This document shows, piece after piece, positions 9,824-18,343 of a stretch of DNA of 64,000 bases. Position numbers and translations under genes: made by a program. The notes below the pieces were generated by a model that saw only the letters and a list, made by a program, of their open reading frames with translations, was not told the origin of the DNA and searched no databases. The stretch comes from Methanolinea sp. (GTDB taxonomy: Archaea; Halobacteriota; Methanomicrobia; Methanomicrobiales; Methanospirillaceae): NCBI GenBank assembly GCA_024518585.1, contig JANIHI010000009.1:16062-80061 (forward strand), in the 5' to 3' direction. Each line of letters begins with the position of its first letter. The stretch's first letter is position 1.

Positions 9824-10933
9824 TCAGTCCTCCATGGCTTTCTCTATCCTTTCCACCGCGGCTTTAAGGTTCTCGCGGCTTGCTGCATAACTCAGCCGGG
9901 CGTACCCGGGTGCATTGCATCCGAACGCCTCTCCCGGCACGATCACCACACCTCTCCTGAGTATTTTTTCGATGAGGGGTTTTCCAAACGGGACGAAAAG
10001 GTAAAATGCCCCTTCAGGACGGGGGAATGTGAAGCCCATGCGCGTCAGCTCCCCGTAGAGGTAATCGCGGCGGGCCCGGTATTCCTCCCGCATGGCCAAG
10101 ACACAGTCCTGCGGGCCGCAGTAGGCGCTGAGAGCCGCGTACTGCGAGATGGATGTCGCGCATGCCTGGCAATACTGGTGCACCTTGAGCGCCTGCTCGA
10201 TGTACTGCCGCGGCCCGGCGAGGTACCCAAGCCTCCACCCGGTCATGGCATAGGTCTTGCTCGCTGCGTTTACCGTGATAACATCGTCGCCAAAGAGGGC
10301 AGCACTCCAGTGGGACGGGCCGTAGATGAAGTGCTCGTACACCTCGTCACTCACCACTGTCACGCCTCTATCTCCCGCATACTCCACAAGAGCCCTGATG
10401 TTTTCCCTGGGTTCCACTGCACCGGTGGGGTTCCCGGGGGAGTTGAGGACGAAAAGGCGGGCGCCATCCATCATCTCCTTTGCCTTCTCCACGTCGATAT
10501 GCATCCGGGCGTCAAGGGGAACTCCCCCCGGTCTTCCCCCGGCGAGGACTGCGAGCGCACCGTAGGAGACAAAACCCGGGTCGGCGAACAGGACCCTGTC
10601 GCCCTCCTCAACGAGCGCATGCATGATGACATGGAGTGCCTCGCTGGCACCGGCCGTCACGATGATCTGGTCAGGGGAATACGAAAGGCCATTCTCCCCC
10701 TGGAACTTCCGGGCAATTGCCTCCCGGAGTTCCGGGATTCCCATGTTCGGGGTATACCCCGTCTTTCCCTCCCGGATTGCCCGAATGGCGCCCTCCTTGA
10801 TGTGGTCCGGGGTGTCAAAATCGGGCTGGCCCAGTCCTAGGTTGATCGAGTCCGGCCCTGCCGACTCGAAGAGCTTGCGGATCCCCGAGATCTCGATCCC
10901 AAGGCACCTTTCCGCGCACCTCATCTCTTTCAT
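9824..10933 (-). CDS. PLP-dependent aminotransferase, class I/II (aspartate-type)
   Basis: Fold-type I aminotransferase, probably acting on aspartate or aromatic amino acids; substrate cannot be fixed from sequence. It shows GLGQPDFDTP near the N-terminus, SPGNPTGAV, and the PLP lysine in ASKTYAMTGWRLGY (Lys ~227). The C-terminal RLSYA arginine should bind the substrate carboxylate. I place the start at the ATG at 10933 because AGGAGG lies 6 nt upstream; a GTG at 10948 would bury that site inside the gene. It sits between the hexuloisomerase and M42 peptidase genes with minimal spacing. Confidence 0.9.
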   Translation of the reverse strand: MKEMRCAERCLGIEISGIRKLFESAGPDSINLGLGQPDFDTPDHIKEGAIRAIREGKTGYTPNMGIPELREAIARKFQGENGLSYSPDQIIVTAGASEALHVIMHALVEEGDRVLFADPGFVSYGALAVLAGGRPGGVPLDARMHIDVEKAKEMMDGARLFVLNSPGNPTGAVEPRENIRALVEYAGDRGVTVVSDEVYEHFIYGPSHWSAALFGDDVITVNAASKTYAMTGWRLGYLAGPRQYIEQALKVHQYCQACATSISQYAALSAYCGPQDCVLAMREEYRARRDYLYGELTRMGFTFPRPEGAFYLFVPFGKPLIEKILRRGVVIVPGEAFGCNAPGYARLSYAASRENLKAAVERIEKAMED

Positions 10934-10944
10934 CTGCCTCCTCC

Positions 10945-11544
10945 TCACTCGAGTCTGTTGTGCCTGTTCTTGAGTTCTTTCTCATCGGTCTTTGTGATCT
11001 CCATCAGTCGGGAGATGACGGCATCGGCAAAGACCATGGCCGCGGTCTCAAAGAGTGTGCCAAGGGGAGCAAACGACTTATGCTCCCCCATCACCTGGCG
11101 GATCTCGAACTCGGCCCCGTCATCCCTGACGTCGTCCCGGTGGTGCTCGATGATCACGATGGTATCGGCAATCCTGCCGATCCGCGAGTCCCTGTCCGAG
11201 GTGATGAGGGCGATTCTTCCCCCAATCTCCTTGGCTGTCTCCGCGATATCGGCCACCGTCTTGGTCTTCCCCGAACCCGAGAAGACGATGAGCAGGTCGC
11301 CTTCCCTCATGGCCGGGGTGATCGTCTCGCCGACGACGAAGCTCTCACGTCCAAGGTGCATCAACCGCATGGCAAACGCCTTGGCAACAAGGCCTGACCT
11401 CCCCGCACCCAGGACATAGATACGCCGGGCCCGCAGGATCTCACCGATGAAGTCCTCTACCTCCCTGTCCGAGAGCGTCCCCGCAATTGCAGTGATACGC
11501 CGTGACATCAGGCGCATCATCTCCTGGACCCTCTGTGCTGCCAT
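10945..11544 (-). CDS. hxlB: 6-phospho-3-hexuloisomerase (SIS domain)
   Basis: Interconverts 3-hexulose-6-phosphate and fructose-6-phosphate. In methanogens this is half of the ribulose monophosphate route that makes pentose phosphates or handles formaldehyde. A single SIS domain is visible: GAGRSG (residues ~46-51), the FSGSGKT phosphate-binding loop, and the C-terminal active-site segment GTLFE. The C-terminal third (MGEHKSFAPLGT) matches the hexuloisomerase family. The ATG at 11544 is chosen as start; longer starts add 36 residues unlike the family. The partner hexulose-6-phosphate synthase is not next to it here. Confidence 0.9.
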   Translation of the reverse strand: MAAQRVQEMMRLMSRRITAIAGTLSDREVEDFIGEILRARRIYVLGAGRSGLVAKAFAMRLMHLGRESFVVGETITPAMREGDLLIVFSGSGKTKTVADIAETAKEIGGRIALITSDRDSRIGRIADTIVIIEHHRDDVRDDGAEFEIRQVMGEHKSFAPLGTLFETAAMVFADAVISRLMEITKTDEKELKNRHNRLE

Positions 11545-11676
11545 TCTTTTCCCGGGAAATTTTGTCCTTCCCCTATGATAGAGGTTGGGATACCCTGCGA
11601 AAGTGTCCCGGTCGGGAATGTTCCCGGGGATGACCCCCTCCCGCGGCCGCACCCCCCCCTTCCGGGAGGAACGGGA

Positions 11677-13185
11677 TCAGGCGACTGGGACGACCCTCAC
11701 CGCGGGCACCGCGGGAACGAGGCGGCCCTCCCTGATGACGGAGACAGGGCCGTGGCCACCGCAGAGAAGGCACGCATCCCGGGAGGAGAAGAATGATCCA
11801 CTGGTCGTACGCACGATCTCCATGATTGCGGATCTCTCCTCGCGTGCCTTCGTGCTGTCGACATTCACGGACGTCACGAGGTTTACCGCGAGGGTATTGT
11901 ACTCTGCCCTTTCGGGCGTGAGGTATTCGAAGTTGATCACGGTGTCCGCGGAGAAGAAGACGCCAAGCGTGGGGGAAAAGAGGTAGACCTGGCCGAAGAC
12001 GTGTCCACCCAGCCCTCCCAGCACGTCAAAGGAATGCCGGCCGACACTCATCGTTCCAAGGAGGGGGAAAGGTCCCCTCTTCCCTGTCCCTTCTCCTGGC
12101 AACAGGATCATTGACCGCGGGGGATTGAAGCGGGAGAAGAGGTTGATGAGTGATGTGTATACCTCCTCCAGGATGCATTCCTGGTTGCGTGAACCATAGG
12201 CCCTGTTGGAGACGAGGATACTCTCCCGCGTACCGGGGTGCATGAGCGCAGGGACCGAAAAGAGGCCGCCGGCACCGCAGTGGTCAGCATCAGCATGGGT
12301 TATCACGATCCGGGAGAGCCTCTGGAGGGCCCCGGGAGCGACTTCCTGGATGACCCGGGTCATATCCCCGTGGTAGATACCGTAACCCGTGTCAACCATC
12401 ACGCACTCTGACGGGGTATCAAGGAGGAAGACCGAGCCGCCACATGGCGGCTGGAGGCAGAAGAGGACGAGGTCCTCGGCGAGGGGGACCCGCTGGACAT
12501 CTGCATAAAAACCCGGGCCACGGGTGCTTTTCAACGTCTCCCCCGTCCTTTTCACGCTCTCGAAGACGGTGTACGGATCCTTCCCCCGGTTCATGAGCTC
12601 CTGGGCGATATGATTGATATCACCGAGCAGGGAGAGCAGGAATGAATCATCCGCATCCCCGATAATCTCGCGGAGGGACTGGGCAAACCGGAGATAGAAC
12701 ACCGTCTCATCGAGGTGCCGGCCGCTCGTATCGTAGTCAATGACCTCGATGCGGTACCGGGACTTGAGCTCATCGAGGAGCCGGCCGATCTCTTCTGCTT
12801 CTTCGAGGTTCAGGCTCACGGTCAGGAGGTTGGGGTTGCTCCCGCGGTCGTCGAAATCGATCAGGGCAATGTTCGCACGGTGGGCCGTTGTATACATGAG
12901 AAAGTCATTGAGGGCCCCCGGGGTATGGGGGATATGGACAGAGATCTTGAGGAAGCTCTGGGGCTTGAGTGCCGCCTGGAGGTAGCCCATCTCCTGGAGG
13001 CCGGAAGCGATGGCCTCCCGTGCACTCCCGGTCGACGTGACCTCGAAGAAAACGGTGCAGGGATCTATCCTCTTATCGAACTGGATCCGGTTGATATTTC
13101 CCCCGTTCTTCGAGATGACCTGGACAGCCTTGTGCAGGGCCCCGGCGTGGTCCGGTATCCGGGCAACAAACGAGTACTTATCCAT
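11677..13185 (-). CDS. ACT-domain protein fused to a metallo-beta-lactamase domain
   Basis: Two-part protein of 502 residues. Residues ~1-75 (YSFVARIPDHAGALHKAV...NGGNI) and ~85-155 (ISVHIPHTPGALNDFL) are ACT-type ligand-binding modules with the usual PGAL turn. After a linker, residues ~205-490 form a metallo-beta-lactamase fold: MVDTGYG, then HADADHCG (a variant of HxHxDH), FSADT, and GGHGP near the end. ACT modules normally sense amino acids, so this looks like a ligand-controlled hydrolase or redox enzyme; the reaction is unknown. The start at 13185 is chosen because the ACT strand begins at once. Neighbours do not reveal a pathway. Confidence 0.8.
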   Translation of the reverse strand: MDKYSFVARIPDHAGALHKAVQVISKNGGNINRIQFDKRIDPCTVFFEVTSTGSAREAIASGLQEMGYLQAALKPQSFLKISVHIPHTPGALNDFLMYTTAHRANIALIDFDDRGSNPNLLTVSLNLEEAEEIGRLLDELKSRYRIEVIDYDTSGRHLDETVFYLRFAQSLREIIGDADDSFLLSLLGDINHIAQELMNRGKDPYTVFESVKRTGETLKSTRGPGFYADVQRVPLAEDLVLFCLQPPCGGSVFLLDTPSECVMVDTGYGIYHGDMTRVIQEVAPGALQRLSRIVITHADADHCGAGGLFSVPALMHPGTRESILVSNRAYGSRNQECILEEVYTSLINLFSRFNPPRSMILLPGEGTGKRGPFPLLGTMSVGRHSFDVLGGLGGHVFGQVYLFSPTLGVFFSADTVINFEYLTPERAEYNTLAVNLVTSVNVDSTKAREERSAIMEIVRTTSGSFFSSRDACLLCGGHGPVSVIREGRLVPAVPAVRVVPVA

Positions 13186-13326
13186 TTCCCTGGATGGAAA
13201 AATGGTTTTGCCACATTCATTCCTTTCCCTGTGCTTCATGGAGAGCGCCGCGTCTTTTTGGGGATTCTTGGGGGTAATCCTCTCAATTCCCTGACGGCAC
13301 GGGCATGGGAAGGGCGGAAAGGATGG

Positions 13327-13635
13327 TCAATCCCTCTCCATCTCCTCGTGGCCCAGCATCAGTGACCCGAATATAACCTTCTCGAGGACAATGGACGCAT
13401 ACTTGATCGCCTGTGCCTTCTCCATGTCCTCGTTCCGGTGGATGTCTGCGTAGACCTGGACGCGGACGAGGGCAAACCGAAGCCGGTCGAGCACATCGTC
13501 AGGGTAGGCACTTGCCTTCCGGTAAACGGTCTCTATCTTCCAGGGGAGGAGACAGACGTCCTCGAGCACGGGTTCGATATCATCGTAGATGTCGAGGGGA
13601 TCCTCACCCCCGACGAGGACATCACGCAGGTCCAT
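13327..13635 (-). CDS. Small conserved-looking protein of unknown function
   Basis: A 102-residue acidic, mostly helical cytosolic protein that I do not recognise. It has no membrane segment, cysteine cluster or nucleotide-binding motif. The C-terminal half (YADIHRNEDMEKAQAIKYASIVLEKVIFG) reads as amphipathic helices. It starts immediately after the stop of the Mrp/Nbp35 gene, with zero intergenic bases, and shares its strand, so it is very probably co-translated with it. A helper role for the Fe-S carrier is possible but is inference only. Confidence 0.7.
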   Translation of the reverse strand: MDLRDVLVGGEDPLDIYDDIEPVLEDVCLLPWKIETVYRKASAYPDDVLDRLRFALVRVQVYADIHRNEDMEKAQAIKYASIVLEKVIFGSLMLGHEEMERD

Positions 13636-14526
13636 CTACCCTTCGACCACCCTGACGAGTTCTTCCATGACCTTGTCCACGCTCTTCCACGTGGGACTGT
13701 CCCTGCTCCTGATGATGAAGGGTTTTCCCTCGTCCCCTGCCTTGACCATGCCAGGGTCCAGGGGGATGCTCCCGAGGAACGGGACCCCCAGTTCCCGGGC
13801 AATCTTTTCCCCGCCTCCCTTGCCAAAGAGATCGATCTCCCCCCCGCAGTGGGGGCAGACGAGGCCGCTCATGTTCTCGATGATCCCAAGGACGGGGACG
13901 TCGAGTTGTTCCACGAACTTTGCTGCTTTCGACGCGTCCATGGTTGCGACCTCCTGGGGGGTCGTGACGATGACGGCTCCCCTCACGTTCGGGGCAAGCT
14001 GGACGATGGAAAGGGCCTCGTCGCCCGTTCCGGGGGGCAAATCCACGACCAGGAAATCCAGGTGACCCCAGTCAACCTCGCTTAAGAACTGGCTGATGGC
14101 ACTCATCTTCATGGGTCCCCGCCATATGACCGGCGTACTCTTGTCTGGCAGGAGGAATGCCATCGAGACGACGGCGAGGTTCCCCGTGACCCGGACAGGT
14201 TCGATCATGTTTCCGAGCGTCGTGAGGTGATGTCCCTCCAGGCCCAGCATCTTGGGGATGTTCGGCCCATGGATGTCCAGGTCAAGGACTCCCACGTTAT
14301 ACCCGTGAGCAGAGAGAGCAAACGAGAGGTTAACTGCAACCGTCGACTTTCCGACACCCCCCTTTCCCGAGAGGACAAGGATGACATGGTCAACGTCAAT
14401 GTCCGCCTTGGGAGGGAGACCCTTGCCCTTCTGCACTTTCTTGTCGCTGTCACACTTCTGTGCACTCGGGCAGCCTTCGCATACGCCGTTGCATTCCTCG
14501 GGGGATTTATTGGCCTCATCTGTCAT
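13636..14526 (-). CDS. Mrp/Nbp35/ApbC-family iron-sulfur carrier ATPase
   Basis: P-loop ATPase that holds and transfers a [4Fe-4S] cluster to apoproteins, an important job in a methanogen full of Fe-S enzymes. The N-terminus has a four-cysteine ferredoxin-like motif (CNGVCEGC...C, residues ~13-26), as in eukaryotic Nbp35. Then come the deviant Walker A GKGGVGKST (~54-62), the switch LPPGTGDEAL, and the C-terminal CPHCGG bridging motif (~225) that assembles the dimer cluster site. Length 296 is typical. It is followed without a gap by a small unknown gene. Confidence 0.94.
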   Translation of the reverse strand: MTDEANKSPEECNGVCEGCPSAQKCDSDKKVQKGKGLPPKADIDVDHVILVLSGKGGVGKSTVAVNLSFALSAHGYNVGVLDLDIHGPNIPKMLGLEGHHLTTLGNMIEPVRVTGNLAVVSMAFLLPDKSTPVIWRGPMKMSAISQFLSEVDWGHLDFLVVDLPPGTGDEALSIVQLAPNVRGAVIVTTPQEVATMDASKAAKFVEQLDVPVLGIIENMSGLVCPHCGGEIDLFGKGGGEKIARELGVPFLGSIPLDPGMVKAGDEGKPFIIRSRDSPTWKSVDKVMEELVRVVEG

Positions 14527-14544
14527 GGATATCCTCTTTTTGGA

Positions 14545-15033
14545 CTATGACTGGTGTATATCATTGGGTTGAAAGGAAATTAAAGGTAGATCATTCAAGC
14601 ATTCTGACGGCGTACTGGCGGGTTGAGGTGTATCCAGGGTCTCGTTGCAGAGCCGATCGACAGCACGCATCCAGGGATCATCCCGCGGGAGGTTCCCGTA
14701 AATTACCCGTGAAAATTCCTTTTCACACGATTTGACCCGTTCGTAGAGGGGGCGGAGGGTGGGACTCCGGACCCTGTATTCTCCCCGCAGCTGTCGGATG
14801 ACGAGCTCGCTGTCGGAGATGAGATGGACAGTGCGGGTCCCTAGCTCTGCCGTGGCCCGCAGTGCGAGGAGAACAGCGCAGTATTCTGCCTCGTTGTTGG
14901 TCCTTTTTCCAAGATATACAGCCCGCCTGCCAATGACCTCTCCCGTACTGGTGCAGAGGATACAGGCCGCAGCCGAAGGACCAGGGTTTCCCCGTGAGGC
15001 CCCGTCGGTGTACGAGGTGATTCCTGATATCAT
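14545..15033 (-). CDS. rnhA: Ribonuclease HI-like protein
   Basis: Cleaves RNA in RNA-DNA hybrids; the family clears R-loops and primers. The fold is recognisable from YTDGASRGNPGPSA (first catalytic Asp), the second acidic residue in TNNEAEY, and SDSELVIRQL with the third Asp. These match the bacterial/archaeal type 1 DEDD layout. A C-terminal acidic/histidine position follows but is less clear (DDPWMRAVDRL). The ATG at 15033 is chosen; the frame opens 18 codons earlier without conserved sequence. It is upstream of the Mrp gene on the same strand and divergent from the next gene. Confidence 0.9.
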   Translation of the reverse strand: MISGITSYTDGASRGNPGPSAAACILCTSTGEVIGRRAVYLGKRTNNEAEYCAVLLALRATAELGTRTVHLISDSELVIRQLRGEYRVRSPTLRPLYERVKSCEKEFSRVIYGNLPRDDPWMRAVDRLCNETLDTPQPASTPSECLNDLPLISFQPNDIHQS

Positions 15034-15223
15034 AGTCCCTTCATGCTCTCGTCCCGTCACTATCCGGGGAACCAGGCACAGTATCACGTGGGGACGGGAT
15101 GGTGAATACCTTTCCCCCGCGGAAATGACTGGAGTGTTTTTTTAGTCACCAGGGGTGCCTGGTTTGGGGGGTTTGACGGGGCAAGAACGGATCCGGAACG
15201 ACGGGAGAAGACCCGTTTGCAAA

Positions 15224-15267
15224 AAAGGCCCGTGCCCGGCTTTTCCACCAATCCCGAACGGGCCTTT
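15224..15267. repeat. Perfect 10-bp inverted repeat in an intergenic region
   Basis: AAAGGCCCGT at 15224-15233 is mirrored by ACGGGCCTTT at 15258-15267 with a 24-base loop. A second, smaller hairpin (ACGGG with CCCGT) lies just upstream near 15200-15215. Both sit between divergent genes, ahead of the TATA box at 15303. They may be a transcript structure, terminator or operator. Confidence 0.5.
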
Positions 15268-15302
15268 CTGCACCGGGGGCATCACGGAGCGGGGCGACTT
15301 GC

Positions 15303-15308
15303 TTATAT
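15303..15308 (+). promoter_or_regulatory. TATA box, probable leaderless promoter
   Basis: CTTATATC is centred 27 nt before the ATG at 15332, so transcription should begin at or within a few bases of the start codon. No Shine-Dalgarno site is seen. Confidence 0.5.
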
Positions 15309-15331
15309 CACTGCTGCTCCAACACTCGGGT

Positions 15332-16063
15332 ATGGAGAGGAGGGACATCGCTATCCTCATGGTCGCACTCGCCGCCATGGTGATCCTCGCAGGCATTGTC
15401 AAACCCGTCCTCACGGGAAAGGCTCCTGACCTCAGTTTGCCCTTCCTCCCGGGCCCCGGGGAAGAGACTCCAACATCCCTCCCGACAGCGGTGATACCGC
15501 GTGCGCCGGCAACGACGCTACCTTCTCCCTCGCCGACACCGACCTGGAGCGGGAAAACGGAGACCCTGGGGTACGTTGGACTCGAATCTCCCCCGGCAAC
15601 ACCGACATTTACCCGGTTCCCTCCCGATACTCCCGTACAGGAGCGATTACTGACCTATGCCGCCATCCAGGCACAGGCCGGCGGGATCACCCAGGCGATT
15701 GCCATGCCCTTCCCCTACTGGGAACTCCACTACACCGTGGACCCCTGGAAGACCACGTTTGTCGGTACGACCTCCTCCAGGATGGGGGGTCAAGCCGAAT
15801 TCTTTGCCGCAGAGGTTTTTCCCTCCTTTTCCATCGAAGTGCGGGACGCCGCCGACGGCTCGCTCGTGCGTAGGATCGAGCCGGAGGGGGGATTGAACGC
15901 ACAGCTCTGGGAGAAGGATAAGGAGAGCGATCCCCGGCCCTGGGTGGAGAAGTTTTACGAGGGACTGACTCCCCGCTCCTACTACTTCGTGGTCAAAACG
16001 CACATGATCTATTCCTACAGGATGGAAGTCAAGGTCCCCGAACGCTACCTCGGGAAGTACTGA
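15332..16063 (+). CDS. Membrane-anchored extracytoplasmic protein, unknown function
   Basis: A 243-residue protein with one N-terminal membrane helix (residues ~5-24, IAILMVALAAMVILAGIV) acting as signal anchor. It is followed by a Pro/Ser/Thr-rich linker (~40-85, several PSP and TPT units) and a globular domain (~95-243) rich in aromatics. That domain includes WELHYTVDPW and a closing YYFVVKTHMIYSYRMEVKVPERY. The layout resembles many methanogen surface proteins that look out from the membrane on a glycosylatable stalk. I do not recognise the domain. The ATG at 15332 is chosen because the helix starts there and the TATA box predicts a leaderless transcript. Confidence 0.75.
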   Translation: MERRDIAILMVALAAMVILAGIVKPVLTGKAPDLSLPFLPGPGEETPTSLPTAVIPRAPATTLPSPSPTPTWSGKTETLGYVGLESPPATPTFTRFPPDTPVQERLLTYAAIQAQAGGITQAIAMPFPYWELHYTVDPWKTTFVGTTSSRMGGQAEFFAAEVFPSFSIEVRDAADGSLVRRIEPEGGLNAQLWEKDKESDPRPWVEKFYEGLTPRSYYFVVKTHMIYSYRMEVKVPERYLGKY

Positions 16064-16182
16064 ACCAGTCATCCCTGGAAAATCTCATCACCGGGAAGGC
16101 TCGACAATGAGAAAAGAGTAGGGAACGGGATTTTTGCCGGGAAAAAGTCTGGCTGCCCCGGCAGGGAAAAGGCAGCTGGTTC

Positions 16183-16566
16183 TTAATCGATATCGAGCTT
16201 CCTTTTTCCCAGGGCTTCCATGTATTGGACTTCCTTCCCGACCTCGACTTTATCAATTTTGTCGGGGGGTATCTCAATCTCAAAGTTATGGTATTCTTTC
16301 ATATCCATGAGGGTCGCAATATTGCCACTGATCGTGATGACCTGCCCGCTCTTCCTCTCCACGACGGGGACGTATGTCTTTGCAGAGACCGGCTGGACGA
16401 TGGACCTCTTCACGCCGTCAAAAAGTCCTACGGCATCGATACGGGCCTTGGCAGCACCATGCTTGCCTGGTTTTGAGACGGAGATCCCCAGTATCTTGCA
16501 CGGCTCGTCATCAATGACCATGTAGCGACCCTCTTTGAGCTTCCCTATCTCTGTCTGTTCCTTCAT
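16183..16566 (-). CDS. eif5A: Translation factor aIF5A
   Basis: Archaeal homologue of eIF5A/EF-P, which relieves ribosome stalling (for example at polyproline) and helps termination. The basic loop SKPGKHGAAKA carries the lysine (in PGKHG, residue ~35) that is converted to deoxyhypusine/hypusine. The N-terminal SH3-like domain is followed by an OB-fold domain. Length 127 from the ATG at 16566 is standard; a GTG three codons earlier is possible. It shares one AT-rich promoter core with the divergent inositol monophosphatase gene. Confidence 0.96.
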   Translation of the reverse strand: MKEQTEIGKLKEGRYMVIDDEPCKILGISVSKPGKHGAAKARIDAVGLFDGVKRSIVQPVSAKTYVPVVERKSGQVITISGNIATLMDMKEYHNFEIEIPPDKIDKVEVGKEVQYMEALGKRKLDID

Positions 16567-16601
16567 CGGATTCACTCTCGCGTGAAAAATGCAGTAAGAT
16601 G

Positions 16602-16613
16602 TATCTTTATATC
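16602..16613. promoter_or_regulatory. Shared TATA element for two divergent genes
   Basis: One AT-rich core reads GATATAAAG leftward (toward aIF5A, start ~40 nt away) and CTTTATATC rightward (toward the inositol monophosphatase gene, start ~45 nt away). It is the only TATA-like sequence I see in the 88-bp gap, so it may serve both directions. Confidence 0.5.
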
Positions 16614-16654
16614 ACCAGATAAATACTCCTAAAGAACCGGTCGGATCTGGCATA

Positions 16655-17431
16655 ATGGAATTCCTGGAGGCATGTACCCAGATTGCGCGTGAAGTGCGTT
16701 TCGCAATCCGGGACCTCGTTGGCACGGACAGGGGAGGAGATACCGTCTGCATGGGGGCAGACGGGACACCGACAAAGGAGATAGACCGGGTTGCCGAGGA
16801 ATGCGTCCTCTCCTTCCTTCGGGACCACGCCCTTTGCCGGACAGTGATCTCGGAGGAGGCCGGGAGGGTGGATTGCGACGGGGAAGAGGGAACAATTTTC
16901 CTCGACCCGATCGACGGGACGTTCAACGCTGTCGTGGGAATCCCCTTCTTTGCCCTGTCTCTCGCATACGCAGAAAAAGGTGAGGTGATCCATGGTTTTG
17001 TCCAGGACCTCTCGAGTGGTGAGACGTTTCTTGCAACCCGCGGCCGGGGTTCGTTCCTCGATGGAAAACCAATATCTGTCTCCCGCGTCTCCCGGCTCGA
17101 TGAGTCTGCGATGAGTATCTACGGGCGGAAGTTCGATCCCCGCAGGGTCATGCATGTCGGGCAGAAAGTCCGCCGGTGGAGACTCCTCGGTGCATCCGCC
17201 CTTGAGCTCTCCTACATCGGGTGCGGGAGGATAGATGGTTTTATCGATATCCGGGGCACATTGAGGGTGACAGATGCGGCAGCAGGGATGCTGATCTGCA
17301 CGGAGGCCGGCGGCATGGTCAGTGACCTCGAGGGGCGTCCCCTCCACTTCCCGGACGAGGTGACAATCGGGAGGTGCATGGTCGCAACCAATGGTGTGTT
17401 GCACCACAAGGTGATTGAGTACCTCAGGTAG
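16655..17431 (+). CDS. suhB: Inositol-1-monophosphatase / fructose-1,6-bisphosphatase family phosphatase
   Basis: Mg-dependent sugar phosphatase. Archaeal members of this family hydrolyse both inositol-1-phosphate (lipid head groups, solutes) and fructose-1,6-bisphosphate. Metal-site motifs are ISEEAG (residues ~66-71), the diagnostic LDPIDGT (~83-89), and the late [16 protein letters not shown] (~205-220) where the last metal Asp lies. Length 258 is typical. NAD kinase follows 7 bp after its stop. In some methanogens phosphatase and NAD kinase are found fused, which agrees with the linkage here. Confidence 0.93.
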   Translation: MEFLEACTQIAREVRFAIRDLVGTDRGGDTVCMGADGTPTKEIDRVAEECVLSFLRDHALCRTVISEEAGRVDCDGEEGTIFLDPIDGTFNAVVGIPFFALSLAYAEKGEVIHGFVQDLSSGETFLATRGRGSFLDGKPISVSRVSRLDESAMSIYGRKFDPRRVMHVGQKVRRWRLLGASALELSYIGCGRIDGFIDIRGTLRVTDAAAGMLICTEAGGMVSDLEGRPLHFPDEVTIGRCMVATNGVLHHKVIEYLR

Positions 17432-17438
17432 TCGGGTA

Positions 17439-18266
17439 ATGCGGGGAAAGACGGTGAAAATCGCACTGGTATCGCGGATCGATGAACCACGTGCCCTGGC
17501 ATACACGCGGGATTTGGGGGACATCGTCCGGGCAGCAGGACATACCGTGGCGTTTGAACCCGAGACGGCACGGGCACTGGGATGTGGGGATATCTGGCCC
17601 TTTGACCGCAGCGCGGATGCGGCCGTCATCGTCGGCGGGGACGGGACGCTTCTCCATACCGTCCAGAGCATGCAAGACCAGGTCCCGGTGATCGGGGTCA
17701 ACTGGGGTGAAGTGGGATTCCTTGCGGACCTGGAACCAGAGGAGGCCCCCTCCTTCATCAGGTCCCTCGGACCGGGTTTTGCAACAGAGCCACGGATGAG
17801 GATCGCACTGTGGGACGGGGGAGAGTTGCTGGGAGTTGCACTGAACGAGGCCCTGGTCGTGACAAGCCGGCCGGCCAAGATGCTCCGTTTTACCGTGGCA
17901 GTTGACGGCATTGCGGCAGAACGTTTTCGCGCCGATGGCTTACTCGTCAGCACCCCCACCGGGTCAACAGCCTATGCAATGAGCGCTGGCGGCCCCATCG
18001 TGGATCCCCGTATCCAGGGGTTCCTCCTGGTTCCCCTCGCGCCCTACATGCTTTCCTCACGACCACACCTGATCAGTATTGAGCGCAGCGTTGAGATCAG
18101 GCTCGAGAGTGCCAAGCCCGCGACACTCGTCTTTGACGGGCAGAAAAGCATCGACCTTGGCACCGAAGCGTCGATCGTCGTGAAAGAAGCCCTGCAGCCA
18201 GCACTCTTCGTGGACGCAAAAAAGAACTTTTTCCGGAAAGTGGACCACAAATTGAGACGCCTCTAG
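17439..18266 (+). CDS. nadK: NAD kinase
   Basis: Phosphorylates NAD to NADP using ATP or polyphosphate. It carries the GGDGT motif ([13 protein letters not shown]), the ALNEAL substrate segment, and the glycine-rich [21 protein letters not shown] motif that defines the family. The start is ambiguous. The ATG at 17439 has AGGT 9 nt upstream, while a GTG at 17454 has GGGGA 5-6 nt upstream and would begin directly with the conserved KIALVSR strand. A TTG at 17415 would overlap the upstream gene. It is in an operon with the phosphatase. Confidence 0.94.
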   Translation: MRGKTVKIALVSRIDEPRALAYTRDLGDIVRAAGHTVAFEPETARALGCGDIWPFDRSADAAVIVGGDGTLLHTVQSMQDQVPVIGVNWGEVGFLADLEPEEAPSFIRSLGPGFATEPRMRIALWDGGELLGVALNEALVVTSRPAKMLRFTVAVDGIAAERFRADGLLVSTPTGSTAYAMSAGGPIVDPRIQGFLLVPLAPYMLSSRPHLISIERSVEIRLESAKPATLVFDGQKSIDLGTEASIVVKEALQPALFVDAKKNFFRKVDHKLRRL

Positions 18267-18343
18267 GACCATTAATGCTCAATGGCGCAGATTTATCATC
18301 ACCAAGTCCGAGCACTTCTTGGCATGAAAAGGATGTTGAAGGT

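Noticed and set aside
8627..10840. 737-codon open frame on the plus strand
   Set aside because: It lies antisense to the M42 peptidase and aminotransferase, both with full catalytic motifs; its protein has no recognisable domain and is a GC-rich shadow.
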